From: Xiphophorus maculatus
Lineage: Eukaryota > Chordata > Actinopteri > Cyprinodontiformes > Poeciliidae
Assembly (NCBI RefSeq): GCF_002775205.1
Contig: NC_036458.1
Coordinates: 910,983-974,982 of the forward strand
Direction: 5' to 3'
Length of the DNA stretch: 64,000 bases
Position 1 is the first letter of the stretch. Each line of letters opens with the position of its first letter. Position numbers and translations under genes: made by a program. Shown here in pieces: positions 45,720-59,755 of this stretch. A model generated the notes under the pieces. That model worked only from the letters and a program-made list of their open reading frames with translations. It was not told where the DNA came from and did no database searches.

Positions 45720-48335
45720 AGTTTGAGAAAACGTCTGTAACTGGTTTTTATGTCTTTATGATGTAAAAATGTTTGGATGCTATAAAGTAGTGAAATGTGA
45801 AAGGACGGCTGAGCATGAGCATCAGGTCAGAGGTCAGAGGTCAGAGGCTGTTTGAAGAGTTTCATCAGTTCACTCTGGGTCAGATCTGCTTTCTGCTCGT
45901 GTTTTCAGATGGATTCATCCAGACTGCACTGTAAAAAATCTAATATTACCAAGTATTTCTGCTCTAGTTTTAGTGTAAATTTATCATTTGAAATAAGACA
46001 AAACTAGCAAATAACATTTCAGAATAATGAAGGAGCTTGTTTTCAGTCAATAAGAAACAAATAAAAATAATGGCAGATAATTCCACTTATATGAAAATGT
46101 TTCGTTTCTAAGTGAAATAATAACAAACGTTTCCGCTGAAAATGTTTCAAACACGATTTTCTCTGTTTCTGTTTCAATGATGAATGATTTGAACAAAATC
46201 TGCATATTTTACTCAGATAAAAGTTACTTTTATTGATAGATGAATAACATTTTGTGGCGCATTAAGCAGAACCTGCCTAGCAGCATGAAGTAGGCACCGC
46301 AGTTTAAACTGTTTTAACTCCAGAAGAGTCTGAACCAAAATCACAAATAAATCATAAGATAAGGCAGAATCTAAAATCTGTTTGTATTTCCTCAGGTTTT
46401 CTGTTTCTCTTTGATGATGTGAAACGTTTAATAAAAACTTCAGAAAGTTAATATTTATGAAACTTCCAGCATCAGAAATGTTTTGTTTCTGTTTCCAGGC
46501 GCCTGCTGGTGAAACAACGAGACATCGACCTCAATAAAACGTTGAAGTTATTTCCAGAAGAAGCAAAAGTATCAAAAGATTTTGTGTCTGAAATTTGTTC
46601 CAATCAGATGAGATTATTTTTTATTTCCGGCCGTTTTCTGCTGGTTCTGCTGGATCTGGTTCATTTGGATAAATCTGATGTCAACATCAAACAAACAAAC
46701 AAAAATCTGAGATAAAAATAAATCTGAGAAATGCAGAAATGCTGGAAAACTCCCAGATTAGAAGCAGAAGAAGAACATGAAGCGTCCTGATTGGTGGAGA
46801 CGCTGCTCATTAGAGCTGCAACGATTATTTCAATAATCAATGATTCTATCGATCGTTCTGACCATTAATCAGAAAAAAACATACAAATTAATAACTTTAA
46901 GATTCTGGATTGTAAAGAAAATAATTTGTGAGCTGAGATTAAAAGTCGTACCTGAGAAATTAACAGTTTAGATGAACTAATAATAATTCAGACCAAAGTT
47001 AATGACTGCAGAGTCTCAACCTGAGGAAAAACTAAACATTATGAAATATTAACAGTATGTAAAAATATGAGCCTGGTTTTGAAACTTGTTTTCATCTAAA
47101 AATAAAAAACCTAAATGAATATTTATGAATCTATAAACTCTGACAACAAATAATAATAATTCATTTTAAAAATATTGGACATTTATCAGATTTGATCAAC
47201 TTTAGGTTTTTCAGTTTATTTCCTAAAAAGCCATGAGCTCATATTCATTTCTTAATGTAAGAAAAAATTATTTGCACTTTTCACAGATCAAACCACAAAG
47301 TGCTTCATAAAACCGTCAGATTCAGCTAAAGCCCGTCTGCACAAATAATCTGCATTTTGAAATAATAAATGGAATCAACGCGACGTGAAAACGACCAGGC
47401 TGAACCGACGATCCTGACGGGATTTAAACCGACAACCGGACATCCGGTGAGCTGAGACGCTGGAGGCTGAGGAAGATTTCTGAGCCGCTTCGCGTCTTCA
47501 ACGCTCCTCGCTGCGTCGCCATGTGTGAACAGACTTCATGTGGGAGGAACTTCGTCTGTCGCCACGGAAACCTGAACCAGTTCCAGATGCTGAGCCGATT
47601 CACCGGGTCTCAAAGCAAACGGGTCAGAGTCAACCAGAGAGGCGCCGGTTCCCCTCCTCCTTCATGACCTTCCAGTTTCAGCCAGAAGCTCAACCTGCTG
47701 AGAAACAAATTCACTTTTTCCAGAAAGAATCTGGGGTGGAAATGATCTAAATCCTGGAAAACGCGGCGCTGCTTCACAGCTGCATCTCTGCATCGTTTTC
47801 CTCTCTTTTCAAACACAGATAAATCATAAATGGTGGAATCTGAACTCACACTCCTCTGACAAGCTGCAGAGTAAAATCCAAACCTGAAAAACTGAATTCA
47901 TGAACTGAAACATGTTGAAGAAACTCAGCAGCAGAAAGTTGAAACAGTTCCTCTGAACCCTGGTGTGGATTTACACAGATTATCTGACAGATTAAAGATG
48001 ATCCAGAGATTCTCCTTTTCAACACTAGATGCCAAATTAAGTTGTAAAATAGATCAATAATAAAGTAAAATGAAGTACATAGATACTTGAGTAAAAAATA
48101 GAAATTGTACAGGAATAAACTAGATGTTGGTGCAGATAAAGACTTAAAATGATTTCACAGATTATGCAGATAATCCCAGAACCAGGCTCAGCTGTAAACA
48201 GATTAACAGCAAACTGAGACTTTCTCTGAAAAATCTTTTATCTGCATCTTCTAACAGTTCAGACACTAAAGCTGTTTTCCCTCCTGATGGTCCGGTCGAC
48301 CCGGTTCTACTGGGACCAGAACTCCACCATCTGCT
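45720..48335. other. Non-coding sequence
   Basis: AT-rich with scattered fragments of common fish repeats (for example agctgcaacgattatttcaa near 46817). The GC-richer patch near 47390-47560 shows no clear exon. Confidence 0.35.
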
Positions 48336-48339
48336 CCAC

Positions 48340-48780
48340 CTCCAGCTGCTGTGGTTCTGACCCAAACCAACCTGTTCCCCTCCTGGCCTGTGGGGGCGCT
48401 GCACCAGGAACCACTGAAGGAAACCACACAAAAACCTCTGGAGACACTGAGAGCAACTTCCTTCTTCACCAGATGGAAACAAGATGGAGGCGTCAGATTT
48501 TTCTCTTTAGTCTTTGGCTGAAGACCAGGAGCCATTTCTGCTGCTAGCGCTAGGCTAGCATGTTAGCTTTGTTTATATTTACCCAGAATGCCCTGAGCTG
48601 TAGTCCATTTCCTGCTTTAGGAGCAGTCTCTGGTCCGCTTGGTGTTCACATTCAAACTGAACCAGAGTTCACTTCAACTGAACTCAGACCAAGTTTTGGA
48701 GGACCAGAGGTCAGAGGTCGACTAGCGTTCACACCTCTCCAAGCGGTCCAGACTTTGACTAGACAACCAGACTGAAGTCA
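48340..48780 (-). repeat. Interspersed repeat copy A (inverted relative to 52450-52760)
   Basis: Its reverse complement aligns closely with 52450-52760. Shared blocks include agggcattctgggtaaat, gctagcctagcgctagcag, aaatggctcctggtctt, tctgacgcctccat and gaaggaagttgctctcagtg. The family is not identified; no coding domain is visible in either copy. Confidence 0.8.
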
Positions 48781-49097
48781 AACTGTACATTTGAAACATA
48801 CTTGTATAGAAATTTGGCTTCATTTGGAGCCGAATCTGATGCCTAGAAATTGGGTCTCTGTCTCTTTAAGAAGCTCCTGCTCAAAGCAACATCAGGAAAA
48901 TGTTTGAATCTCACTGAAATCGGTTTTATGCCGCCTGTCCATCTCTCTGCGTCCAAATCATGTTTTGCTTTGTTGTTTAACTTAAAGATCTGATTATTAA
49001 ACGTTTTTCACCTCTGAGGAGAAAACGGCGCCACCTGGTGAAATTAGTTCGTTCATCACAGCAGAAGAACCACATTTACTCTGAAAACACAACTCTG

Positions 49098-49119
49098 CGT
49101 GTGTGTGTGCGTGCGTGCG

Positions 49120-49201
<82 letters not shown>
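49098..49201 (+). repeat. (GT)n microsatellite
   Basis: About 100 bp of GT with several GC interruptions at the left end. Confidence 0.97.
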
Positions 49202-49203
<2 letters not shown>

Positions 49204-50333
49204 AAACAGCATGATTCCCCATTAAAGAGCAAATCCATCCCAGTAACATCCAGGATCTGAATCTGATCAGTTTCTTATTGTCAAAATAATCGACAATGGA
49301 TCTGATGTGATTCGTCAGAACCGACCCGTTAAATCAGCTGATCCTCACCGACCAATCAGAACAGGAAGCTGTTTGGTTCTGCAGAGGAGCTGCACAGAGC
49401 AGTTTGCTTGATTTTTTCTATTTTCTCCATTTTTCTTCCGGTTGGCTCTTATTAAACGTTTTGATTTTTCCACAGAACAGTTTCATCGTTCTGAGTTCCT
49501 GTAAATGTTTGCAGCCGATGATGAATAAACTCTGGATCATTTCAAAGCTTTTAATGACTTCAGCTGCAAACCTTGAAATAAATTAACTTCACAATCTTCT
49601 GAAAGCTGCAGAACCTCAGCTTCCCCCTCAATCACACTTTTTCCTTCCACTGAACCTTCAGTTAATCTGCTTGGAAACAGCTCTTTCTGTCAGACGTCAG
49701 TCACCATCTGCTGCTCAGTAACAATCTGTTGAAATCATTTTAATGTTTCATGTTTGAGTTCAGCCAGAAACATCAAAATATTTAGACATAAACTAAAATG
49801 AATCCAGAATTTTAGATTTTATCATATTTTATACTATATGATTCATGAGAGAGTTAGGTTTTATATATTTACACAGATTTTATTTTAAAACTCATAATTA
49901 TAATAATAATAATAATAATAATGTTTTATTATTACAGTATGTTTATGCATCATGTCAGGTTTATTTGATAAGTTTGTGTTAAAATTATCTAAGGAAATTT
50001 ATCATGTAATAAAATGACAAATATTAAAAGTTAAATATTTCCTTGTGAGCATTGAGATGCTAAAAACAACATGGCAGCAAAGAGGAACAAAAATCATGCA
50101 AATAAAATAACTCAAAACATGATAAATGAACATATAAAAATGTAAACATGACGGAGGAAATGAGAGCAAAACATTTATCATTTTGTCTCTGCGCATCTTC
50201 CAGCTAATTTAACTCATTTATATTCATTTTTTAATGATTATTTTCAGTCTCATAAACTTTGATGCCTGCGCTGCCTGAATGAAGCTGTGATGAAATGAGT
50301 CTCAGCAGAAATCCTCCCTGAACTCCGGCTCAC
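49202..50333. other. Non-coding sequence between microsatellites
   Basis: AT-rich, with an (AAT)n run near 49903-49921. No gene was recognised. Confidence 0.35.
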
Positions 50334-50540
50334 CTCCAGGCGCTGCCGCTCCGAGGCTTTCAGCGGGGAGACCGGAGAGACCTCCAGGCGCGTCCCGGTC
50401 CCATCGCGCTCCGCCACGCCGCGCTCGGCGCTCCGCAGCCGGACTCGGTGCTGCTGCTCCGCCCGCTGGTGGCTCCGGCTCCGGCTGGTTTCTAGGTAAC
50501 AGCGCTGCTGCTGCAGGCGGTGGGAGGAGCTCAGCTGCAT
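50334..50540 (-). CDS. Possible coding first exon, CpG-rich, 69 codons
   Basis: On the reverse strand an ATG at 50540 opens exactly 69 codons up to a consensus donor (CTGGAG|GTGAGC). The encoded sequence begins MQLSSSHRLQQQRCYLE and is rich in Arg, Gln and Glu with helical, coiled-coil-like character. The segment is markedly GC- and CpG-rich compared with the AT-rich surroundings, as first exons of vertebrate genes often are. A long CA tract lies 30 bp upstream of the ATG. No downstream exon was matched, and the family is unknown. Confidence 0.35.
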
Positions 50541-50567
50541 GTCTGCCTCTCAGGTGCTGCAGCATTC

Positions 50568-50692
<125 letters not shown>

Positions 50693-50699
50693 ACCATTA

Positions 50700-52440
50700 C
50701 CCCTCTAATTTCGTTTCTGCCCCGTTTATTTTTGGTCTCTGCGTGGGGAAACGGTAAATCCTCTCTGGTTGGATGTAGAAACTATTTTCCTGTTTAGAAA
50801 TCAGAAATCTTTGGCTCTTGGGCTCCAATCTGACGGATCTTAAAATCAAACTGCTTGGTGTTTGGGAGTCAAACTCTCAGAGCTGGAATTGGGAGTCGAA
50901 ATGATTTCACCTCCAAACCATCAGCTCAGTTTTATGGGACAGAATTACAGAAAAAGAACAGCGATGGGAAAGGTTGATGATAAATGATCTACAACATTTT
51001 CACTGACAGAAATCTGAAAAGTGTGGTGTGAATTTGTGTTTTGATAATGTGTCTTTTCAGTCTTTGCCTGTTTCTGGCAGCAGCTGAAGTTCAGTCGACT
51101 GGTGGAGAAAATCTGAAGGTAAATGTTTTAGTCTCATTCTCAGATTAATTTCAGTCTAGACTTTGAATGATTTTCAGCTTCCAGATTAAAATCTTTTCCA
51201 GGATTATTAACTTTTACCACAGAAACGCAGGCCCACAGCATTATTCTGCCACCACCGTAGTTTGCTGTGGGTGAGATTTATGAGCAGCTTTAAACTTCTC
51301 CACTGTTTTCTCTGCTCTCCAGTTGCTCTTTGTGTCTTTTTACTGGGAAATCTTTTGTGTTTTAAAATCCTTTAAGCTCCACACATTAAATCAGAGACGT
51401 GGTTCTGTTGGTATAAAACCCAAATAATTCATCAAACTTCTCTTTCCTGATCTCCATCAGCTCCTCTCTGGTTATTTCCACTCTCTGGAGCGTCAGATGT
51501 TTTCTGTACCTTCATGTCGACCTTGCAGGAATAATGCGCCATGATTCAAGAAAAATAATTATTATCGTTGCTTGAATGAATTGTCTCGCCCTTGAAGGAA
51601 ACGAATTCAGTGAAACTTATTTCTGAGCATAAATGATCATTTTCCACCCTGAACCTGAAGCAGCAGCAGCTGCTGCGTTTCATTCAAAAGATAAAGAACC
51701 AGCTTCAGTTCTTCATTTTGTAAAAATCAAAGTTTTCTGTAATAATGATAACAATAAAACTATTTTGTTGCTTAATTAACATTTTTTAATTACAGACTTA
51801 GTAATGCTCCTGGTGTGTGGGAGTGAGATGTCTTCATGAATAGAAGATCTCTGAAGCAGGTTGCACACCTGTCTGCTTTCACCTGATCCTGGATTATGAA
51901 GGTTTTCATTAATCTGTGATGCTGCATGTTTTCATATCGATCCGATATGAAGTAAATAAAGGACCATTATCGCCGATGCCGATGCCGATACCGATACCGA
52001 TATTAATCCGATATATCATCAAACTTCTGACCTTCTGGCTTTTATTGTTTTTCTTTTGAATGATTTTGTTTAAACCAAAAACAGACCATAGATAAAGTTT
52101 TTATGATTTTACAAAATATAAATAATAATATTTATATTTACATGATAAACAGTAAAATAAAACACATTTGTGTTTATTGTTTTGTAAATATAGTGAAAAA
52201 ATGTATCATTTGAAAAATCAAAGCAAAATCTTTGTAGTTGAGAAACTACAAAAAGAAAAGAAAATTTACAGTGAATCTGGCACTAATGTATCGATCTTAT
52301 CATCAGTCTGAGACCAACTTGGTATCGATATTATCGATATTTTGAATCGATTCTCTGATTATGATCTGCTCCTCTTCCTCTCCAGATGTTGCTGAAACCA
52401 CAAACTGAAGTTTAATCATTAAAAAACAAACTTTACTTCT
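50700..52440. other. Non-coding sequence with a decayed interspersed repeat
   Basis: The right part (51930-52350) contains runs such as gccgatgccgataccgatac and tatcgatattatcgatatt, resembling the ends of the ATCGAT-rich repeat at 41.1-41.5 kb. Nothing coding was recognised. Confidence 0.35.
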
Positions 52441-52449
52441 GGTTCTGCA

Positions 52450-52760
52450 TCTGTATCTCTGGTCCGCTTCAGACCGCTCCAAAAGCAGGAAGTGGACTCC
52501 AGCGCAGGGCATTCTGGGTAAATACAAGCAAAGCTAACGTGCTAGCCTAGCGCTAGCAGCAGAAATGGCTCCTGGTCTTTAGTCAGAGACTAAAGAGAAA
52601 TCCTCCAACACTAAAATCTGACGCCTCCATTTAGTTTCCACCTGGTGAAGAAGGAAGTTGCTCTCAGTGTCTTCAGAGATTTTTGGTGCAGTGCCCCCAC
52701 AGGCCAGGAGGGGAACCAGTTGCTGCTGGACTTTAATCAGGTTTTTGTGTTGTTTCCTCC
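52450..52760 (+). repeat. Interspersed repeat copy B (inverted relative to 48340-48780)
   Basis: Aligns with the reverse complement of the 48.3-48.7 kb segment over about 300 bp with small indels. Confidence 0.8.
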
Positions 52761-52769
52761 AACAGAACA

Positions 52770-55460
52770 ATCCCTCCTCTCTCTCTCTTTACCTTTTTGA
52801 TTGTTGGGGTATTTTTTGTTCTTTAAATCTGCTTCCACTTTAGCTGTTCTGCATTTTCCTGGTTTGTTTGTGCAGGATGAACTCTGCAGACATTTCTAAT
52901 GAGGTCTGATCAGGTTGGAGCCTTTTAACAGATATTGCTCTGACTTTGTAAGAGCATCTAATAAAAACGTCTCTGCCAGGCATAATCAATACACAAAGGC
53001 ACTTTGTGTTGAACGCTGCTCCCAAAGCAATTTTAGTCTGATTATTGCTTTTAATTGAATCTCTGTGCAAACATGTCAACAGCCTCATATTTTCCTGGAT
53101 ATTAGGTTTTTATTAATTCATCCACAGGAGACATAATTAGGATGCCGCTTTCAGGGACTCGACAAAAACAACCGATGTTTTTATTAAAGCGTGAGACCAT
53201 CCATCATCGAAACGTGTTCCTGCTTCTGCATTCATAATCCTTCAGTTTAATTATGATTCTCAGACCTGCTGGGTTTGGACTGTAATCACACCCAACCCAA
53301 CCAATCCAGTCCAGTGAGATCAGCAGCCTTTAAACCGCATTTCTGTCAAATCACAAGATCCGAAAAGGTTCATGGATTTGATCAAGTTGGGAAAACTGGA
53401 GAAATGTTGCTTCAGTCAAATGAAACTAAAGCTGAAGTTTTGGGAAACTTTTCCTGGAAGGTGAAATTCTGCTTCCTGTAACAGGTGAGGCTGAGTCTCT
53501 GGTCTACACAAAACATGTTTCTACACGAAACCATAATGAGATTTCAGTCAGAATGTTTTAGGGCGTCTGTCACTTTAAATCAAGCTGCTGCTGGCCACGC
53601 CCCCAACTCAACTCAAAATGGCTGCAAACTGGCGGAGTGTCAGCGCCAGAAAAGATTTTTAAAAAGGAGCAGAAATTTTCTGCTAAAAAATGCAGAAATT
53701 ATTAAATTAATCTCAGACATTTTCTAGAAAGCTTTGAAACTTTGAGTTTCAAAGTTTAAACATTTTGACTTTTGAAATTTTCTTGTTTTTTTTCTACAAA
53801 CTTCAGAGTTTTTTGGCAGTAATTTACTCTTTTTTCTGTACAGTGGCCCTCATAGGGCCTACCTGATTAAGAATCCTAACAAATGCTTAATTATACAACC
53901 ATACATCTTTGAAAAGCAGAAGTGGAGCCTCTTGCACAAACAACAAGAATCCATGCAAATGGTTTCTGGATGATGAGTCAACAACAAAAGTCTTGTGTTT
54001 TCCAGCAGCCATTGTACAGCCACACAGCAGGAAAACCAGCTGACCAAACGTACTGGAGCGTTGCTCTGGTTGCTAGGTAACGAAGAGTTGTGACTGGATT
54101 ATTGGGAGGATTTTGAAAAGACTCATTTTCCACCAAATATCATTAACTTATTGCCAGAGAAACACTTGGGTTGTTTCTAGGAGCAGAAGATCCAGATGGA
54201 AATAGAAAAAGATGAAAAAAGTCCATTTTGAATTTTAGATCCCAGTTAAAAACGATACTGAACAAAAACATACCTACAGTAAAACACGGCAGTGGCAGCA
54301 TGATTCTCTGGGGTTACTTTCCTTCAGATGCAACTGGAGTTTATTCATTTATATTTATTTATTTAATCAATGTGGAGAAAATCTGGAAAACTACAAGATA
54401 ATGTTTGACCCAAAACACTGAGCTGAAGATGAAGAGGATTTTATTTTGGAGTCCAAACATCAAAAATCACCTGAGCAAAGATTTAATGAGGAGGAAAATG
54501 TAAGTTTGGAGATTAGAACCAAATTCAAGATGGCTGAAAACACGTTATGACCTGCATTAGAGGACAGCTGCAAAGCAGCATGGGTAAATTTACAGAGATC
54601 CAATCATCTGCTCCCACAGCATGATGCTGCCATGTCAGCAATTACCAAAATCTATGAGGCTCAAATCCAACATCTCGTTAAAAAATAAAGCTTCAAAATA
54701 AAACCTTCTTCTGAATGATGAAGCTGTAAACTGGTCTGTTAATCTCAAGTAACAGAGTAAAATCCTCAGATTTAGTTTTCTGAGTCCAGTTTTCCGTTTA
54801 TCAGCCTCAGCGCAGCGGGGAAAGACCTCCGACCGCGACCCGAAGGTCAGACACAGCCCACCACTTCCCAGCATGCATCTCTGCTGCGTGTGGCTTTTAT
54901 TGGACGAAGCGCGGCCCACACAGTCATTCAACACCATGGCTTAAAGTTTCCCTCCTAACATCTAACGCTCGTTCATGGAGACGCTGCTGCAGCTGAAACA
55001 GTGAAACAGAAACCTGCTGCAGCTGCTGCAGCTGCTGCAGCTGCTGCTGCCTCTACCAGCAGACAGTCCTGCTCCAAACTGGGAGACGATTCTGGTTTCT
55101 GAACTGGCAGTGGAAGCAGTGGACGAGTCAGAGGTGAAGGATGACAGGAGGGTCAAATAAAACTTCGTCTTAACGAGTCTCCATGGCAACCTTCAGCTGT
55201 TTAATGGCTTCAAGGAACAAAGTTGAGAAAAAACAAAAACATTTAGAGTTTAAACCGATTAGAGAAAATATGAAGAGAAGAGCTGGAAGAGCTGCGGTGA
55301 GGATTACAACGGATCTCATCTCTGTTCAGCTGTGGAAAGATTCTTAGTTTCTTCACAAGTTTTTAGTTTCCTGGTTTGTTAAATTTAAAAAAATCTCAGC
55401 TAAAATTTAATGTCATGAGTCTGAAGTTACCCTGATGCGTCCAAACCAGGAAGAAAATGG
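52770..55460. other. Non-coding sequence
   Basis: AT-rich; includes a cagctgctg run near 55010-55050 and a transposase-like fragment (aaacacggcagtggcagcat) near 54284. No gene was recognised. Confidence 0.35.
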
Positions 55461-55464
55461 AGAT

Positions 55465-55565
55465 ATCCGCTAACATCAGCTAGCATCCGCTAACATCAGC
55501 TAGCATCCGCTAACATCAGCTAGCATCCGCTAACATCAGCTAGCCTCCGCTAACATCTGCTAGCA
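55465..55565 (+). repeat. 20-bp minisatellite, five copies
   Basis: Tandem units of atccgctaacatcagctagc with minor variants. Confidence 0.92.
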
Positions 55566-56788
55566 GCAGGAGCTGCTGCTCTCGGCCCACTCTGGATTCA
55601 TTTCTACTTCAAATGGTGCAAACTGTAAAAACCAAACTTCAGTTTGTTCTCTCAGCTTTTATCATTTGGATTCATTTTGTTTAGTAAAATTTTCTGTTTG
55701 TTTTGTGTAAAAAAGGAAAACTGTAAAAAATGTTGGATTTATTTTGTCCCTACATATAAAACATTTGATTTTATCAACTGTGCTTTATTAAACTCAGGCA
55801 GTCAGAAATAATTATCTGAAGTTTCTTTGATGTAATCTTTAAATATTAAATGATCATTTGATCAGTAAACTTTTTACCAAATACTTTTTTACTTTTACTG
55901 GAGTTAGTTGAGATCATCTCTTGAAGAAATATCCTCTGGATCTACTGATTATACAACAAACACAATTGCAGATAAGAACAAAAAATGACTTCTTGCACTT
56001 CAGGAAAAAGATCCAATTGTTGAGATATTATGAATTTAAGAGGAAAAAAGATTTATAAAATTGCTGTCTGAGCATCCTATGTGAAAAAGTATTACATAAT
56101 TAACAGACCTATTCTACCTCACATTCAGTGCTGACCTTACTAAACACCGGACTTTACAACAAATGCGTTGCGTGATAGATATCTAACTTATGGGTCCCCT
56201 CACTGTACTTACAGCCGAGGTAGCGAAATAACTTCTAATGTCTGTCGTCCTTTTCTTTTTTGGTGGTGACATGGAGACTCATAATAAAAGTGAAACTCAG
56301 AAGGAGACCCGTTCACTGTCAGCATCGTGGACCAAGCTTCCGTTCCTGCAGCCAATCAAAGAACGAAGATCCACGTTCTGTGAGCCAATAGCGGGTCGTC
56401 ATAGTTCATAACAGCGAATTTTAAAATGAATGCTACCACTGTGTAGCATATTGAAATATTAAACTAATCAATGTAGATTTTCGTTTATTTTTTTTTGTTT
56501 TTGTTAAAAGATACATATGTTTTTTTTTAATTAATATGGCAAAAATTGGTCGGGACTATTTTATATCCCTTGAATATTGGTCGGGACATGTCGGTGCCGT
56601 ACCCAAACCTACGCCCATGGTGTGTGTTAATGTGTGTGTGTTAGGGTGTGTTAATGTGTGTTAATGTGTGTTAATGTGTGTGTGTGTTTTCAGGTGCTTC
56701 TCTCTGCTATGTTGTGAAAGAGAGGCGGGTTGCCATGTTCCTCTGATCCCCCCTAGCAGCAGCTGCTGCTCTGATCAGATAAGTGCGC

Positions 56789-56860
56789 CTCTCTCTCTCT
56801 CTCTTCCTCTCTCTCTCTCTCTCTCTTTTTTCTCTCTCTCTGTTTTTTCTCTCTCTCTCC
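56789..56860 (+). repeat. (TC)n low-complexity tract
   Basis: Imperfect CT dinucleotide run with T interruptions. Confidence 0.93.
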
Positions 56861-59507
56861 TTTGTCTAATTTCCACCTTCATCATCATCATCGTTTCTCT
56901 CTGCTGCTGCGGCTCAAATGTCAAGTTGAAGTTTCTCAGAAAGGCTGATCTGCTAATTAAATCTGAGCTCTGGGTTTTATTCTGTGAACAGTTTTAATCT
57001 TCAAATGGTCGATCAATATTTGAATGTGAGTTACAACTTGTTAAATAAATCTTCTGCCTGTAAAAGCTTTTTATTGCATGTTTTTTATGTAATTTATCTT
57101 CATACAGCTTCATAACTTTGGCAAAATAATCTATTCCTCATAAAGTTTTTCTTTTACTTCAGATTTTCCTGAGAAACTGAAGAAACTAAAACAGAAGCAA
57201 CAATAAATGAACTTTTTGAACAGTTCTTTAAGAGATTAGGATCCAGATTCAAACCATTTCAGATTAATTTAAATTATTCTGGAACAAAACTGCTGCTTCT
57301 TAAAATGAATTAGCAGAAAATGATGGAGCGTATTGTTTAAAAGGCATCAGCCGTTTCTTCTTTTGGAAAATTAGCTTCCAGTGAAAGATGGAAAACTTGA
57401 AATGAATTTTAAATTTTCAACAAACTCCTGCAAACATCTGAACAAGACGAAGCAACAGATATTTGACGAAACAACTTTGAGTTCATGTTTCACTTTTTTC
57501 ATTTAACTTCTTCAGTATTTTGGCACTAAGATTTTACAATAAGCAGTTTTAACTGATTTCTGGATGAATTTGCCAACATGTTTCCATCCCATCACACAAC
57601 AGAAACATAAAGATTTATTGGACTTTGACAAACAAACAGGAGAAAAACAAGTTACACAGAGAGAAGCTGATTGGGGAGAGTTGGGTTTTTATAAATTGCT
57701 GATAAGGAGCTGATCAGCGAACAATGAACAGGTGAGGCTGATTAAGGACCTGAGTAACAGCTGCGGCGAGCAGCAGCTGGAAATGATCCAGAAACCATGA
57801 AACACGACGGAGGAGAAATTACCAGAAGATTATCATCAAAATGAAGCAGCAAAACAAAACAGCACAATTCAGTTCAGTTTGTTTAGCACCAATTCACTTC
57901 AAAAAACAGAAATCATTTCAACACAATTCTACACGTTTCAGTTAATAATAGTGATCAATTAGTGTACTAATCTTAGTTTATAATCCTAATTAGTTTAAAA
58001 CATTTTTCTGTACGGAAATCCAGCAGAGCGTTGAGTCGTTGACCCGCAGCATCACTCCTCCTGACCAGCAGGGGGTGACGGGGGAGAGGAAGCACTCCCC
58101 TCTAACAGGAAGAAAGTTAGTTTGAAGAAGTGATGATCTGGTATCGTTTTAGATTTTATAGAGATCGTACACCGGACTCTTCAGGCTCCCTGGAGGCTGG
58201 ATGATGTTTCAACTTCCTGTTTGAGAGGCTGATCATGTTTCTACTTCCTGTTTTAGGAACTGTGACATCACGAAGCCGCTCTGCAGACAGAGGCAGTTAG
58301 AATCTGAGCGAAACACTTTGATTGAGATAAAACATGCGGAGCAGAGCGCCGACCTCGCTAAGGTCACAGGAAGCTAATTCCCCCCCTGCATGGCTAATCA
58401 CGTCAGCGCAGCAGGAGCAGAACGGAGACGGTGACCCCGTGACTCTGAGGTCAACATGGCCGCCGCCTTCTGGGTCTGCTTGAGCAAAAACACATTTATT
58501 AATGTTAGCATGCGGCGCAGAGCTCCAATTATTCCTAAATGAACAAACCAGGCAGCAAACATGTCTGCTCTGCTGGATGGCAGAAAATCAGCTAAATAAA
58601 AACACACCGATTCAATAAGTTGGAATATTATTGAAAACTTGATCAGTTAATGAAATGAAAGACATTAATTAGATCAATTCCACCCAGACTGATGTTTTCA
58701 GGCATTTATTTCTGTTCATTTCGACAGTAAATTAAAACATTTTAATATAATCACCTTCCTAAAATATTGTGTTTTTTGCAAAAAGTAATTAATATATAAT
58801 TTATTATTTAACTGAGATTAATGCTGTTAATCACAGAAACTGTGAGAGCTGCAGCATCTTGGATAGTTTCATTACAAACTTCGATGTCAGTTTTGGTGAC
58901 GGATCAAAGCAGGAAATTCTTCTGAAGGAAACTCTGAACATCTGAAGGCATTTAGATCCAGATTTCCTCCAGTTTTACTCTATTATAAATTTGGATAATC
59001 AACTTTAATATTTTTGTGTTGTTTGGTCAAATACTTAGAGAAACATCTGGATAAACTGCAGGTGGCCCAAATTAAAGCTGCATGTATTTCAGAACAAATG
59101 TTAATTTTATGCATCAGTTCCTGTTTTCATCACGTTTCCGTTTCCTTCCATCAGCAGATATGATTCAATACTAGGAGGACATGTTTTATCACTTTTACAT
59201 ATTTTATTCCTGGAGCCAACAGCAGATCAGAACTTTTTCCTTCTGCATCCACACTGATGGCTGATCATTTAAAAAGAGATTTAAAAATCTAAAACGGAGA
59301 ATGAATTACAGATACATTTATATTTATAGTTTATCATTGTTTGTTTTCTATATATCTTTGTTTTTAGTCTAGTTTTGATATTTCTTAAATTGTTTGATGT
59401 ATTTTGTGATTGTGTTTTTTCCTCCACCTTCTTCAAATCTGACAAAATCATCGTCAAACGTTTGTGCAGCAAAAACTTTCATTGTAAAGATATGAAAGAA
59501 GTTTCTG

Positions 59508-59755
59508 GAGGTCATCAGAGGTCACCATCTTTAAAGCAAAAGCAGCACAAACACATTTTTTGCTGCTCAAACGTAGCTGAGTTGATTAACACAAATGTAG
59601 TTTAATTTGAAGAAGGCGGCTGGTTGACCTTTCATGACCTCTGGACACATTTATTAATATCTTTAACATTTTTGGCAGAGATGAAAATTTTTGCAGCACC
59701 AACGTTTGACACCATTTTTGTTAGATTTGAAGGAGGTGGAGCCGACTTCAGTCAG
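59508..59755. repeat. Interspersed repeat related to 30600-30850
   Basis: Shares ggtcatcagaggtca, aagcaaaagcagcac, ggctggttgacctttcatga and, inverted, the ggtgtcaaacgt block with the copy in eif3d intron 6. Confidence 0.5.
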
